Origin: Janthinobacterium sp.
GTDB taxonomy: Bacteria; Pseudomonadota; Gammaproteobacteria; Burkholderiales; Burkholderiaceae_D
Assembly (NCBI RefSeq): GCF_009923995.1
Contig: NZ_RFSK01000002.1
Location: forward strand, 124,001 to 188,000
Reading direction: 5' to 3'
DNA length: 64,000 nucleotides
The notes beneath the pieces were generated by a model. The model was not told the DNA's origin, searched no databases, and saw only the letters and a program-made list of their open reading frames with translations. The translations under genes were made by a program, and so were the position numbers. Shown in pieces: positions 18,068 through 27,039 of the stretch (positions are counted from its first letter, which is position 1; each line of letters begins with the position of its first letter).

Positions 18068-19438
18068 ATGGCAATACGCGAAAATTTCACTTATACGGAC
18101 ATGGATTTGTGGCTCAATGAAAAGCGCGTCACGGAAATCGAATGCCTGGTCCCCGACCTGACGGGCGTGGCGCGGGGGAAGATCCTGCCGCGGGGGAAAT
18201 TCACCCAGGAGCGCGGCATGCGCATCCCGGAAGCGGTGCTGGGCATGACGGTGACGGGCAATTACCCGGTCGACGATGGCGGCTATGACCGTGCCATTTC
18301 CAGCACCGACCGTGACATGATCTTGAAGGCCGATCCCACCACCATCACCATGGTGCCATGGGCCACCGACCCCACCGCGCAAGTCATCCACGACTGCTAT
18401 TTTTCAGACGGCATGCTGGTCGATTTCGCGCCCCGCTCCGTCCTGCGGCGCGTGCTGAAACTGTATGCGGACAAGGGCTGGAAGCCCGTGGTGGCGCCCG
18501 AGCTGGAGTTCTACCTGACGGCAAAGAACAGCGACCCGGACCTGCCCCTGAAGCCGCCCATCGGGCGCAGCGGCCGGGCCGAGACGAGCCGCCAGGTGTA
18601 CAGCATCGACGCCGTCAACGAGTTCGACCCGCTGTTCGAGGATATCTACGATTACTGCGAACTGATGAACCTGGACGTCGATACCTTGATCCACGAAATC
18701 GGCGCGGGGCAGATGGAAATCAACTTCCTGCACGGCGACCCGCTGGGCCTGGCCGACAAGGTGTTTTTCTTCAAGCGCACCTTGCGCGAAGCGGCCCTGA
18801 AACACGATATGTACGCCACCTTCATGGCCAAGCCCATGGCGGGCGAACCGGGTTCCGCCATGCACGTGCACCAGAGCGTCGTCGATGCGAAGACGGGCTT
18901 GAACATTTTCAGTAATGAAGACGGTTCCGCTGCGCCCATCTTCAAGCACTACATCGCGGGCCTGCAGCGCTACATGCCGTCGGCCATGGCCATCGTCGCA
19001 CCCTACGTCAATTCCTACCGCCGCATCGTACGCCACACGGCCGCGCCCATCAACATCCAGTGGGGTCTGGATAACCGCACCGTGGGCTTCCGCGTGCCCG
19101 AGTCGGGCGTGCAGGACCGCCGCGTGGAAAACCGCATCATCGGCGCCGATGCGAATCCCTACCTGGCCCTGGCCGTGACCCTGGCCTGCGGCTACCTGGG
19201 CATGACGGAGCAGCTGGAGGCGACGCCGATGATGGTGGGCAGTGCCTACGACATGAAATTCGAGCTGCCGCAGGGCTTGCCCGAAGCCTTGCAGCTGCTG
19301 CGCGCGGAAGACAAGCTGCGCACGGTACTGGGCGAGCGCTTCATCGACGTGTATGCGGCCATCAAGGACCTCGAGCACCAGGAATTCATGACCGTCATCA
19401 GCCCGTGGGAGCGCGAACACTTGTTACTGCACGTTTAA
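18068..19438 (+). CDS. puuA: Glutamine-synthetase-like gamma-glutamylpolyamine synthetase (PuuA/SpuB)
   Basis: ATP-dependent ligase of the glutamine synthetase superfamily, 456 residues, joining glutamate to a polyamine such as putrescine. Visible catalytic-domain features include APELEFYLTAK (metal-binding Glu), EIGAGQMEINFLHGDPL, the MHVHQSVVDAKTG loop and NRIIGADANPYLA near the C-terminus. It lacks the adenylylation Tyr segment of GlnA. Context (puuD, spuC, polyamine transporter genes) separates it from true GlnA. It lies 67 bp after puuD, and GAGAGGGA precedes the ATG. Confidence 0.93.
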   Translation: MAIRENFTYTDMDLWLNEKRVTEIECLVPDLTGVARGKILPRGKFTQERGMRIPEAVLGMTVTGNYPVDDGGYDRAISSTDRDMILKADPTTITMVPWATDPTAQVIHDCYFSDGMLVDFAPRSVLRRVLKLYADKGWKPVVAPELEFYLTAKNSDPDLPLKPPIGRSGRAETSRQVYSIDAVNEFDPLFEDIYDYCELMNLDVDTLIHEIGAGQMEINFLHGDPLGLADKVFFFKRTLREAALKHDMYATFMAKPMAGEPGSAMHVHQSVVDAKTGLNIFSNEDGSAAPIFKHYIAGLQRYMPSAMAIVAPYVNSYRRIVRHTAAPINIQWGLDNRTVGFRVPESGVQDRRVENRIIGADANPYLALAVTLACGYLGMTEQLEATPMMVGSAYDMKFELPQGLPEALQLLRAEDKLRTVLGERFIDVYAAIKDLEHQEFMTVISPWEREHLLLHV

Positions 19439-19449
19439 AAGGAGCACGC

Positions 19450-20910
19450 ATGAGTACATCCAACAATCCGCTGGCGCCGGGCGCCGCCCTGGTCGCCTCC
19501 GTGGCGCAGAAAAACGCGGCGCCGCAGGTGTACGACACGGCCGCCATCCAGCAGATGGACTCGGCCCACTACCTGCATCCGTTCACCGATTTCCAGGAAC
19601 TGGCCAGCAAAGGCGCAAGGGTGATGGTGCGCGGCGATGGTGTCTACCTGTGGGATAGCCAGGGCAGGAAGATCGTCGACGGCATGTCGGGCCTGTGGTG
19701 CGTCAACGTGGGCTATGGCCGCACGTCGATCTCGCAAGCCGTGTACCGGCAAATGGAGACGCTGCCGTTCTATAACAGCTTCTTTGGCACGACCAATGTG
19801 CCGGCCGCGCAGCTGGCCGCCAAGCTGGCGCAGATCTCCCCGCCGCAGTTCCAGCACGTCTTTTTCACCAGTTCCGGCTCCGAGGGCAACGACACGAATG
19901 TGCGCATGGTGCGCCGCTACTGGGACATCCTTGGCCACAAGGAGCGCCACACCATCATCAGCCGCCACAACGCCTATCACGGCAGCACGGTGGCGGGGGC
20001 ATCCCTGGGCGGCATGGATGGCATGCATGCGCAGGGCGGCCTGCCTATCCCCGGCATCGCGCATATCGGTCAGCCCAACTACCTGGAGTCGGGCCATGGT
20101 TTGAGTCCGGAAGCATTCGGCCTGAAGGCGGCCGGCTGGCTGGAAGACAAAATCCTCGAGATCGGCGCCGGCAAGGTGGCCGCCTTCATCGGCGAGCCGG
20201 TGCAGGGCGCCGGTGGCGTCATCATCCCGCCCTCGACCTACTGGCCCGAGATCCAGCGCATCTGCGACAAGTACGGCATTTTGCTCATCGCCGATGAAGT
20301 CATCTGCGGCTTCGGGCGGCTGGGGCGCTGGTTCGGCTCCGACCTGTTCGGCATCAAGCCCGACCTGATCACGTTTGCCAAGGGCGTCACTTCGGGTTAT
20401 GTTCCCCTGGGCGGCGTGCTGGTGGGGGAGCGTGTCGCCAAGGTACTGATCGGGCAGGGCGGCGAGTTCACGCACGGTTTCACGTATTCCGGCCACCCCG
20501 TGGCCTGCGCGGCGGCGCTGGAAAATATCCGCATCATCGAGGAAGAGCAGCTGGTGGCCAGGGTGGCCGACGATACGGGGCCGTATCTGAAACAGTGCTT
20601 CGCCAGCCTGGGCGAGCATCCGCTGGTGGGCTACGCGGACAGCTGCGGCCTGGTCGCGGGCCTGAACCTGGTGCGCAAGAAGGGCGCCACCGTGCACGAG
20701 AACGAGCCGTTCGACGAGAGCTTCGGCGTGGGCATGATCTGCCGCGGCCACATGTTCGACAACGGCGTCATCATGCGCGCCGTGGGCGAACGCATGATCG
20801 TCGCCCCGCCGCTGGTCATGACGCGCACGCAGATCGACGAGATGGTGGGCTTGATACGGGTGTGCCTGGACAAGACGTATGCGGACGTGCAGGCGAAGGG
20901 CTGGGTGTAG
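19450..20910 (+). CDS. spuC: Class III aminotransferase, putrescine–pyruvate type (SpuC)
   Basis: PLP enzyme of 486 residues transferring the amino group of putrescine (or another diamine) to pyruvate, yielding 4-aminobutanal. Class III features: SSGSEGNDTN phosphate-binding segment (141–150), D282 of ADEVICGFGR contacting the pyridine nitrogen, and the Schiff-base Lys311 in TFAKGVTSGYVPLG. The start at 19450 follows AAAAGGAG by 4–8 nt and is 11 bp after puuA. Together with puuC it offers the transaminase route alongside gamma-glutamylation; a PuuB-type oxidase is absent here. Confidence 0.93.
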   Translation: MSTSNNPLAPGAALVASVAQKNAAPQVYDTAAIQQMDSAHYLHPFTDFQELASKGARVMVRGDGVYLWDSQGRKIVDGMSGLWCVNVGYGRTSISQAVYRQMETLPFYNSFFGTTNVPAAQLAAKLAQISPPQFQHVFFTSSGSEGNDTNVRMVRRYWDILGHKERHTIISRHNAYHGSTVAGASLGGMDGMHAQGGLPIPGIAHIGQPNYLESGHGLSPEAFGLKAAGWLEDKILEIGAGKVAAFIGEPVQGAGGVIIPPSTYWPEIQRICDKYGILLIADEVICGFGRLGRWFGSDLFGIKPDLITFAKGVTSGYVPLGGVLVGERVAKVLIGQGGEFTHGFTYSGHPVACAAALENIRIIEEEQLVARVADDTGPYLKQCFASLGEHPLVGYADSCGLVAGLNLVRKKGATVHENEPFDESFGVGMICRGHMFDNGVIMRAVGERMIVAPPLVMTRTQIDEMVGLIRVCLDKTYADVQAKGWV

Positions 20911-20931
20911 CTTGTCGTTGCATCCAAACGC

Positions 20932-20956
20932 ACACCCCGGGTTGGTGTCGGTTTTT
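20932..20956 (+). terminator. Hairpin with T-tract directly after spuC
   Basis: A 5-bp stem ACACC (20932–20936) / GGTGT (20944–20948) with a GC-rich loop is followed by CGG and T20952–T20956. It is weaker than the second hairpin at 21025 and may be an attenuator. Confidence 0.45.
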
Positions 20957-20967
20957 GCCCAATTTTG

Positions 20968-21005
20968 CCGCCATCTGCGCATTTTTTGGACCGCAATGGC
21001 GGCAG
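20968..21005 (+). other. Long imperfect hairpin in the spuC–potG gap
   Basis: GCCGCCAT … ATGGCGGC arms, with inner TGCG/CGCA pairing and a T-rich apical loop, lie between the two terminator-like hairpins. This makes the whole 172-nt spacer strongly structured. No T-tract follows; function unknown. Confidence 0.5.
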
Positions 21006-21024
21006 TTCCGCTAAACTTCCATCT

Positions 21025-21051
21025 TGGCCGCTCCTACAGCGGCCAGTTTTT
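21025..21051 (+). terminator. Rho-independent terminator between spuC and the transport genes
   Basis: A perfect 8-bp stem TGGCCGCT (21025–21032) / AGCGGCCA (21038–21045) with a 5-nt loop is followed by GTTTTT. It ends 31 bp before the transporter ATPase start, so it sits in that gene's leader and could control read-through into the transport genes. Confidence 0.8.
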
Positions 21052-21082
21052 CATTTTGACACTCCTTACCCAAAGTACCCAC

Positions 21083-22231
21083 ATGACGATAGCAACACCC
21101 TTTGCTTCGGCCAGCGACACCCCAGCGCCTTTCTTGCTGATTGATCAACTGGTCAAGGAATTTGACGGCGTGCGCGCCGTCAATGATATTTCCGTGACGA
21201 TCAACAAGGGCGAGATTTTTGCCTTGCTGGGCAGTTCCGGTTGCGGCAAGTCGACCCTGCTGCGCATGCTGGCCGGTTTCGAGACGCCGACGTCGGGCCG
21301 CATCGCCCTGGCGGGTAACAGCATCGTCGACGTGCCGCCGCACCAGCGCCCCATCAACATGATGTTCCAGTCGTACGCGCTGTTCCCTCACCTGTCCGTG
21401 TGGGACAACATCGCCTTCGGCCTGCGCCGCGATGGCTTGCCGAAGGCGGAAGTGGCGGCGCGGGTCGAGCAGATGCTGGCCCTGGTACAGCTGGGCCAGT
21501 ACGCGAAGCGCAAGCCGCATCAGCTGTCGGGTGGCCAGCAGCAGCGCGTGGCGCTGGCGCGCAGCCTGGCCAAGCGGCCGCAGTTGCTGCTGCTCGACGA
21601 GCCCCTGGGCGCCCTCGATAAAAAACTGCGCGAACGCACGCAGATGGAACTGGTGAACATCATCGAGCAGGTGGGCGTCACTTGCGTGATGGTCACGCAC
21701 GACCAGGACGAGGCCATGAGCATGGCCACGCGCATCGCCGTCATGAGCGAGGGGCGCATCCTGCAGGTTGGCGCGCCCGGCGAAATCTATGAAACGCCGA
21801 ATTGCCGTTTCGTCGCCGATTTCATCGGCAGCGTCAACCTGTTCGATGGCTGCATCACGCAGGATGAACCCGACCACGTGGTGATCGCCACCCCTGACGG
21901 CGAGCACTATGTCTCGCACGGCATCACGGGCAACCTGGGCATGGATGTCTCGGTGGCCGTGCGCCCTGAAAAAATCGGCATCCAGGTCGAGCCGCCCGCT
22001 TTGGAAGAGCGCGCGTCGTCGGCGGAGCACGGCTACAACTGCGCCCAGGGCGTGATCGTCGCCATGGCGTATTTTGGCAATGAAACCAGCTACCACGTGC
22101 GCCTCGACAGCGGCACGGTGGTGAAAGTCTCGCGCACCAACGCGGCCCGCCACGACGCCGCGCGCCTCGAACGCGAGCAGCGCGTGTGGGTGTGGTGGGA
22201 TGGCGCCGACATCGTCGTGCTGACCAGCTGA
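21083..22231 (+). CDS. potG: Polyamine ABC transporter ATP-binding protein (PotG/SpuF-like)
   Basis: ATPase of a putrescine/spermidine importer, 382 residues. Walker A GSSGCGKS at 50–57, LSGGQQQRVALAR signature, Walker B LLLLDEPLGALD, VTHDQDEAMSMA switch region, then a C-terminal TOBE domain (~290–380, beginning NLFDGCITQDEP) typical of PotA/PotG. Start 21083 gives MTIATPFA; the 68 open codons upstream run through spuC's end and the hairpins and are rejected. Only 7 bp separate it from the first permease gene. Confidence 0.94.
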   Translation: MTIATPFASASDTPAPFLLIDQLVKEFDGVRAVNDISVTINKGEIFALLGSSGCGKSTLLRMLAGFETPTSGRIALAGNSIVDVPPHQRPINMMFQSYALFPHLSVWDNIAFGLRRDGLPKAEVAARVEQMLALVQLGQYAKRKPHQLSGGQQQRVALARSLAKRPQLLLLDEPLGALDKKLRERTQMELVNIIEQVGVTCVMVTHDQDEAMSMATRIAVMSEGRILQVGAPGEIYETPNCRFVADFIGSVNLFDGCITQDEPDHVVIATPDGEHYVSHGITGNLGMDVSVAVRPEKIGIQVEPPALEERASSAEHGYNCAQGVIVAMAYFGNETSYHVRLDSGTVVKVSRTNAARHDAARLEREQRVWVWWDGADIVVLTS

Positions 22232-22238
22232 GGCCATC

Positions 22239-23168
22239 ATGACGTCCCTTTTGCAATCGCTGCGCAGCCTTGTCGCCCTGCGCTGGCTCACCGGCCGCAA
22301 CGCCGTCATCGCCGTGCCGGCGCTGTTCCTGACGGCCGCTTTCCTGGTCCCCTTCCTGATCGTGCTGCGTATCAGCCTGTCCGACATGGACACGGCGGGC
22401 AGCCCGTTCGGCGGCCTGCTGTCGTACGTCGACGGCATCGTCGTGCTGAAGGTGAAAGTCGCCAATTACCTGTTCATCGCCGCCGATGAGCTGTATCTGC
22501 TCACCTATCTCAGTTCATTGAAATACGCGGCGATCACCACGGCCATCTGCCTGTGCATCGGCTACCCGTTTGCCTACTTCATGGCGCGTGCCAAGCCATC
22601 CATCCGCCCCGTGCTGATGATGCTGGTGATGCTGCCGTTCTGGACTTCCTTCCTGCTGCGCGTGTACGCGTGGAAGGGCATCCTGGCCAATCACGGCCTG
22701 CTCAACGACCTGCTGCTGTCGCTGGGTGTCGTCAGCGAACCGCTGCACATGATGAATACCTCGTTCTCCCTGGTCGTCGGCATGGTGTACGCCTACCTGC
22801 CCTTCATGATCCTGCCCCTGTACGCCAACCTGGTCAAGATGGACATGCGCTTCCTGGAAGCGGCGGCCGACCTGGGCGCCACGCCCTTGCAGGCCTTCTG
22901 GCGCATCACCGTACCCCTGTCGAAGTCGGGCATCATCGCCGGTTCCATGCTGGTATTCATTCCGTCCGTGGGTGAATACGTGATTCCCGAGCTGCTGGGC
23001 GGCCCGGAAACGCTGATGATCGGCAGGGTACTGTGGGATGAATACTTCACGAACAACGACTGGGCCATGGCCTCGTCGGTGACGGTGCTGGTGATCCTGT
23101 TGATCCTCGTGCCGATGGCCATTTTTAACAAATACAAGACGGATCAGGGCGCGGAGAAACAAGCATGA
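22239..23168 (+). CDS. potH: Polyamine ABC transporter permease (PotH/SpuG-like)
   Basis: Inner-membrane subunit of 309 residues with about six TM helices. The first TM (~25–48) is followed by a periplasmic segment containing VDGIVVLKVKVANYLF, as in PotB/PotH. The EAA loop is visible as FLEAAADLGATPLQAFWRITVPLSKSG. It overlaps the next permease gene by 4 bp (ATGA). Confidence 0.94.
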   Translation: MTSLLQSLRSLVALRWLTGRNAVIAVPALFLTAAFLVPFLIVLRISLSDMDTAGSPFGGLLSYVDGIVVLKVKVANYLFIAADELYLLTYLSSLKYAAITTAICLCIGYPFAYFMARAKPSIRPVLMMLVMLPFWTSFLLRVYAWKGILANHGLLNDLLLSLGVVSEPLHMMNTSFSLVVGMVYAYLPFMILPLYANLVKMDMRFLEAAADLGATPLQAFWRITVPLSKSGIIAGSMLVFIPSVGEYVIPELLGGPETLMIGRVLWDEYFTNNDWAMASSVTVLVILLILVPMAIFNKYKTDQGAEKQA

Positions 23169-24016
23169 ACGGACGTAATTTCCTGCAGCGCTGGTTCGGG
23201 CGAGGCTGGCTCTCGCTGGGCTATCTGTTCCTCTACCTGCCCATCATCGTGCTGATCGTCTTCTCGTTCAACAGCTCCCGCCAGGACATGGTGTGGAGCG
23301 GCTTTTCGCTGCGCTGGTATCAGGAGCTGATGAGCGATGCGGAGATCATTTCCGGCTTTGGCCTGTCGCTGAAGATCGCCTTCATGTCGGCGACGTCTTC
23401 CGTCGTCCTCGGCACGTTTGCCGCTTTTGCCTTGAGCAGCTACCAGCGCTTCCGTGGCCGCACCGTCTTTTCCGCCATGGTCAGCGCGCCCTTGGTGATG
23501 CCGGAAGTGATCATCGGCCTGTCCCTGCTGCTGATGCTCGTGTCCATGCAAAAGGTCTTCGGTTTCCCCGAGCGGGGCGTGCTGACCATCTGGCTGGGCC
23601 ACACCCTCTTGGGCATGGCGTATGCGGCCGTGGTGGTGCAGTCGCGCCTGCAGGAGATGAGCAAGTCCCTGGCCGAAGCGGCCATGGACCTGGGCTGCCG
23701 CGCACACCAGGTGTTCTTCCTCGTGACCCTGCCGAACATCACGCAGGCGCTGGCCTCGGCCTGGTTGCTGACGTTTACCCTGTCGCTCGACGACGTCGTG
23801 CTGTCGGCCTTCTTGTCCGGCCCCGGCTCGACGACCATGCCGCTGGTGATCTTTTCGCGTGCGCGCCTGGGCCTCGACCCGCGCGTGAACGCCATCGCCG
23901 CCCTGACCATCCTCGTCGTGACCATCGCCGTCATCGTGTATGCCGTGATGCTGGCGCGCGCCGACCGGCGCCGCCGCAGGCAGATGTCTGCGGCGTATGC
24001 GGCGGATCAGGAGTAA
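23165..24016 (+). CDS. potI: Polyamine ABC transporter permease (PotI/SpuH-like)
   Basis: Second channel subunit, 283 residues, six predicted TM helices, beginning with the PotC/PotI-like YLFLYLPIIVLIVFSFNSSRQ. The EAA loop is SLAEAAMDLGCRAHQVFFLVTLPNI. The C-terminus is Arg-rich and cytoplasmic. The gene is coupled to potH by an ATGA overlap and followed 30 bp later by the aldehyde dehydrogenase. No substrate-binding protein gene occurs anywhere in the cluster. Confidence 0.94.
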   Translation: MNGRNFLQRWFGRGWLSLGYLFLYLPIIVLIVFSFNSSRQDMVWSGFSLRWYQELMSDAEIISGFGLSLKIAFMSATSSVVLGTFAAFALSSYQRFRGRTVFSAMVSAPLVMPEVIIGLSLLLMLVSMQKVFGFPERGVLTIWLGHTLLGMAYAAVVVQSRLQEMSKSLAEAAMDLGCRAHQVFFLVTLPNITQALASAWLLTFTLSLDDVVLSAFLSGPGSTTMPLVIFSRARLGLDPRVNAIAALTILVVTIAVIVYAVMLARADRRRRRQMSAAYAADQE

Positions 24017-24046
24017 GCTGGCGTCTTCACCTTTGAGGAGACGACG

Positions 24047-25534
24047 ATGACGGAAACCACCAGCTGGCATGCACGTGCCGCAGAGATCAAGATCGATGGC
24101 CGCGCCGTCATCGACGGCGCACGGGTAGGGGCCGTATCCGGCCAGACCTTCGACAAGCTGTCGCCCATCGACGGGCGTTCGCTGGGGGCGGTGGCGCGCT
24201 GCGATGGCGCGGACGTGGAGGCGGCCGTGCAGGCCGCCCGCGCCGCCTTCGACGACCGCCGCTGGGCGGGCAAGTCGCCCGCGCAGCGCAAGCGGATACT
24301 GATCAAGTTTGCCGACCTGGTGCAGCAGCACGGCCCCGAGCTGGCCCTGCTGGAAACCCTGGACATGGGCAAACCGATCAAATACAGCCAGAGCGTGGAC
24401 GTGGGCGCCACGGCCAACTGCCTGCGCTGGTATGGCGAGGCGATCGACAAGGTCTACGATGAAATTGCGCCCACGCCCGCCAACAGCCTGGCGCTGATCA
24501 CGCGCGAACCGGTGGGCGTCGTCGCCGCCATCGTACCGTGGAATTACCCGATGATCATGGCAGCGTGGAAGATCGCTCCCGCGCTCGCAGCCGGCAACAG
24601 CGTGATATTGAAACCGTCGGAAAAATCCCCGCTGACGGCCCTCCGCCTGGCCGATATCGCGCTGGAAGCGGGCGTGCCGAAAGGCGTCTTCAACGTGCTG
24701 CCTGGCTACGGCAACGAGGCGGGCGCCGCGCTGGCGCTGCACATGGATGTCGATTGCATCGGCTTCACGGGTTCCACGCGCACGGGAAAACTGATCGTGC
24801 AGATGGCGGGCCAGTCGAATTTGAAACGGGCCTGGACGGAACTGGGCGGCAAATCCGCCAACATCGTCTGCGCCGATTGCCCTGACCTGGACAAGGCCGT
24901 GGCGGCCGCCGTCGGTTCCATCTTCTTCAACCAGGGCGAAAGCTGCAATGCGCCGTCGCGCCTGTTCGTGGAAGAGTCGATCAAGGATGCGTTCATCGCC
25001 AAGGCGCTGGCCATGCTGCCCCGCTTCCAGCCTGGCGACCCGCTTGACGAAGCCACCGTCATGGGCGCCATCGTCGATGCCACGCAGATGCAAACCGTGA
25101 TGGGCTATATCGCATCCGGCAAGCAGGAAGGCGCGCAGCTGCTGGGCGGCGGCGACGCCGTGCTCCTTGAGACGGGGGGCTACTACGTGCAGCCGACCAT
25201 CTTCGGCGTGGATGCGGGCATGACGATTGCGCGCGAAGAGATCTTCGGGCCCGTCCTGTCCGTGCTGGGTTTTACGGATATCGCCGAGGCGGTGAAGCAG
25301 GCGAATGCCACGCCGTACGGCCTGCAGGCGGCCGTGTGGACGTCCGACATCACCAAGGCCATCCAGACGGCACGCGCCCTGCGCGCGGGCACCGTGCACG
25401 TCAACCAGTACGATGGCGATGACATCACCGTGCCTTTCGGCGGCTACAAGCAGTCAGGCAACGGGCGCGACAAGTCCCTGCACGCGCTGGACAAGTACAC
25501 GGAGCTGAAGACGACGTGGATACAGGTGGGGTAG
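24047..25534 (+). CDS. puuC: Aldehyde dehydrogenase, PuuC-like
   Basis: NAD(P)+-dependent dehydrogenase of 495 residues that would oxidise gamma-glutamyl-gamma-aminobutyraldehyde or 4-aminobutanal to the acid. Rossmann/catalytic motifs are complete: PWNYPMIMAAWKIAPAL (164–180), GFTGSTRTGK, general base Glu266 in WTELGGKS and nucleophile Cys300 in NQGESCNAPSR. GAGGAG lies just upstream of the ATG. It links the SpuC and PuuA products to GABA or gamma-glutamyl-GABA and ends the cluster before a palindromic element. Confidence 0.92.
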   Translation: MTETTSWHARAAEIKIDGRAVIDGARVGAVSGQTFDKLSPIDGRSLGAVARCDGADVEAAVQAARAAFDDRRWAGKSPAQRKRILIKFADLVQQHGPELALLETLDMGKPIKYSQSVDVGATANCLRWYGEAIDKVYDEIAPTPANSLALITREPVGVVAAIVPWNYPMIMAAWKIAPALAAGNSVILKPSEKSPLTALRLADIALEAGVPKGVFNVLPGYGNEAGAALALHMDVDCIGFTGSTRTGKLIVQMAGQSNLKRAWTELGGKSANIVCADCPDLDKAVAAAVGSIFFNQGESCNAPSRLFVEESIKDAFIAKALAMLPRFQPGDPLDEATVMGAIVDATQMQTVMGYIASGKQEGAQLLGGGDAVLLETGGYYVQPTIFGVDAGMTIAREEIFGPVLSVLGFTDIAEAVKQANATPYGLQAAVWTSDITKAIQTARALRAGTVHVNQYDGDDITVPFGGYKQSGNGRDKSLHALDKYTELKTTWIQVG

Positions 25535-25537
25535 GAC

Positions 25538-25566
25538 CGGGGTCAGACCCGTCGGGTCTGACCCCG
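25538..25566 (+). repeat. Perfect REP-like palindrome between puuC and panB
   Basis: CGGGGTCAGACCC (25538–25550) and its exact reverse complement (25554–25566) flank a 3-nt GTC loop, giving a 13-bp perfect stem. It sits 4 bp after the puuC stop and reaches the end of convergent panB. No T-tract follows. I recall GGGTCAGACCC palindromes as dispersed elements in related genomes, but this is the only copy I see here. Confidence 0.75.
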
Positions 25567-25567
25567 A

Positions 25568-26443
25568 TCAGAAGCAGTGTTCCAGCGCCGGGAAGCTGCC
25601 ATCCTTGACGGCTTTCACATAGCCGGTGACGGCGTCGTCGATGCTGGCCGCGCCTTCCATGAAGTTGCGCACGAAGCGCGCCTTGCGGCCTGGGAACACG
25701 CCCAGCATGTCGTGCATGACGAGGACCTGGCCCGAACAATCGGGACCGGCGCCGATGCCGATGGTCGGTATCGTCAGCATGTCGGTCACTTCCTTGCCCA
25801 GCTGCGACGGCATGGCTTCCATCAGCACGATGGCGGCGCCCGCGTTTTGCAGCGCCAGCGCGTCATTCTTCAACTGTGCGGCGCTTTCCGTGCTCTTGCC
25901 CTGGACTTTATAGCCACCCAGCTGGTGCACGGATTGCGGCGTCAGGCCGATGTGGGCGCAGATGGGGATGCCGCGCTCGGCGAGGAATTTCACGGTCTCG
26001 GCCAGCCAGGCGCCGCCTTCGATCTTGATCATGTGCGCACCCGCCTGCATCAGGATGGCGGCATTGGCGTACGCCGTTTCAGGCGTGCCATACGCGCCGA
26101 ACGGCAGGTCGGACATGATCATGGCCGACTTGGCGCCGCGCGCCACGGATGCCGTGTGGTAGGCCAGTTCGGCCACGGTGACGGGCAGGGTGGAGTTGTG
26201 GCCATTGCAGACCATGCCGAGCGAATCGCCGATCAGCAGGATCTCCACGCCGCAGCGGTCCATCAGCGACGCGAAGCTGGCGTCATAGCAGGTCAGCATG
26301 GTGATCTTTTCGCCGGCGGCGCGCAGCGTGGCCAGGGTGTGGATGGTCACGGCCTTGTTGGCGACAGGCTTGGATGGCGCCGGCGCCGGTGCGGCGGCCT
26401 TGTCTTTGGCGGCCAGATCTGTTCCTTGCAAATAAGCGGACAT
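25568..26443 (-). CDS. panB: 3-methyl-2-oxobutanoate hydroxymethyltransferase
   Basis: First committed step of pantothenate synthesis: transfers a hydroxymethyl group from methylene-THF to ketoisovalerate. The 291-residue protein contains the full TIM-barrel core: [32 protein letters not shown] (metal-binding Asp), [28 protein letters not shown] and [20 protein letters not shown]. The first ~30 residues are an Ala/Pro/Lys-rich extension ([15 protein letters not shown]) absent from E. coli PanB. It ends the minus-strand block beginning with hda, 108 bp after folK. Confidence 0.96.
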   Translation of the reverse strand: MSAYLQGTDLAAKDKAAAPAPAPSKPVANKAVTIHTLATLRAAGEKITMLTCYDASFASLMDRCGVEILLIGDSLGMVCNGHNSTLPVTVAELAYHTASVARGAKSAMIMSDLPFGAYGTPETAYANAAILMQAGAHMIKIEGGAWLAETVKFLAERGIPICAHIGLTPQSVHQLGGYKVQGKSTESAAQLKNDALALQNAGAAIVLMEAMPSQLGKEVTDMLTIPTIGIGAGPDCSGQVLVMHDMLGVFPGRKARFVRNFMEGAASIDDAVTGYVKAVKDGSFPALEHCF

Positions 26444-26551
26444 AGGTATTCTCTAGAGTGAAAGGGGGTGATGCGATTGCGACGCCGCTAGTGTAGTACT
26501 TTATGCGGCGTGCTGCAGGAGCGGCATTGTAGTGGAAGGATGCGAAGCGGG

Positions 26552-27031
26552 TCAGAGCTGGCTGATGGCCTGGTCGCCGACGCCTGCCAGGTAGGCCTGT
26601 GCCGGCCCGAGGCCAGGCACGACGATGGCGGGCGCCAGGGCCAGCAGCGGCACCAGCACGAAGGCGCGTTCGGTGATGCGTGGATGCGGCACCGTCAGGC
26701 TGGCGCTGGCGATCTGCTCGTCGCCGTACAGCAGCAAGTCCAGGTCCAGCGTACGCGGGGCGTTGCGGTAGGGCCGCTCGCGCCCATGCGCCGCCTCGAT
26801 GGCGTGCAGGGCCAGCAGCAGTTCTTCTGCCGGCAGGGTGGTGCTGATGCGCGCCACGGCGTTGACATAGTCGTCACCGCTCGCATCGATGGGCGCCGTG
26901 CGGTAGCTGGCCGAAGCGTCCAGCAAGCTGGCGCCGGGCAGGCGCGCCAGGCGCGCGATGGCATCCTGTACGTTGGCGCGCGCGTCGCCCAGGTTGGCGC
27001 CGATGCCGATGTAAGCGGTTACTGTCTGCAT
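26552..27031 (-). CDS. folK: 6-hydroxymethyl-7,8-dihydropterin pyrophosphokinase
   Basis: Transfers pyrophosphate from ATP to hydroxymethyldihydropterin in folate synthesis. The 159-residue protein has the N-terminal YIGIGANLGDARANV, the substrate loop YRTAPID, the signature RNAPRTLDLDLLLYGDE and VPHPRITERAFVLVPL. It starts 8 bp after pcnB ends, in one transcription unit; the pcnB–folK–panB order is common in betaproteobacteria. Confidence 0.96.
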   Translation of the reverse strand: MQTVTAYIGIGANLGDARANVQDAIARLARLPGASLLDASASYRTAPIDASGDDYVNAVARISTTLPAEELLLALHAIEAAHGRERPYRNAPRTLDLDLLLYGDEQIASASLTVPHPRITERAFVLVPLLALAPAIVVPGLGPAQAYLAGVGDQAISQL

Positions 27032-27039
27032 GACTGCGT

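Noticed and set aside
23144-25399. A 751-codon open frame antisense to potI and puuC
   Set aside because: Composition typical of an antisense shadow and it spans two well-supported genes.
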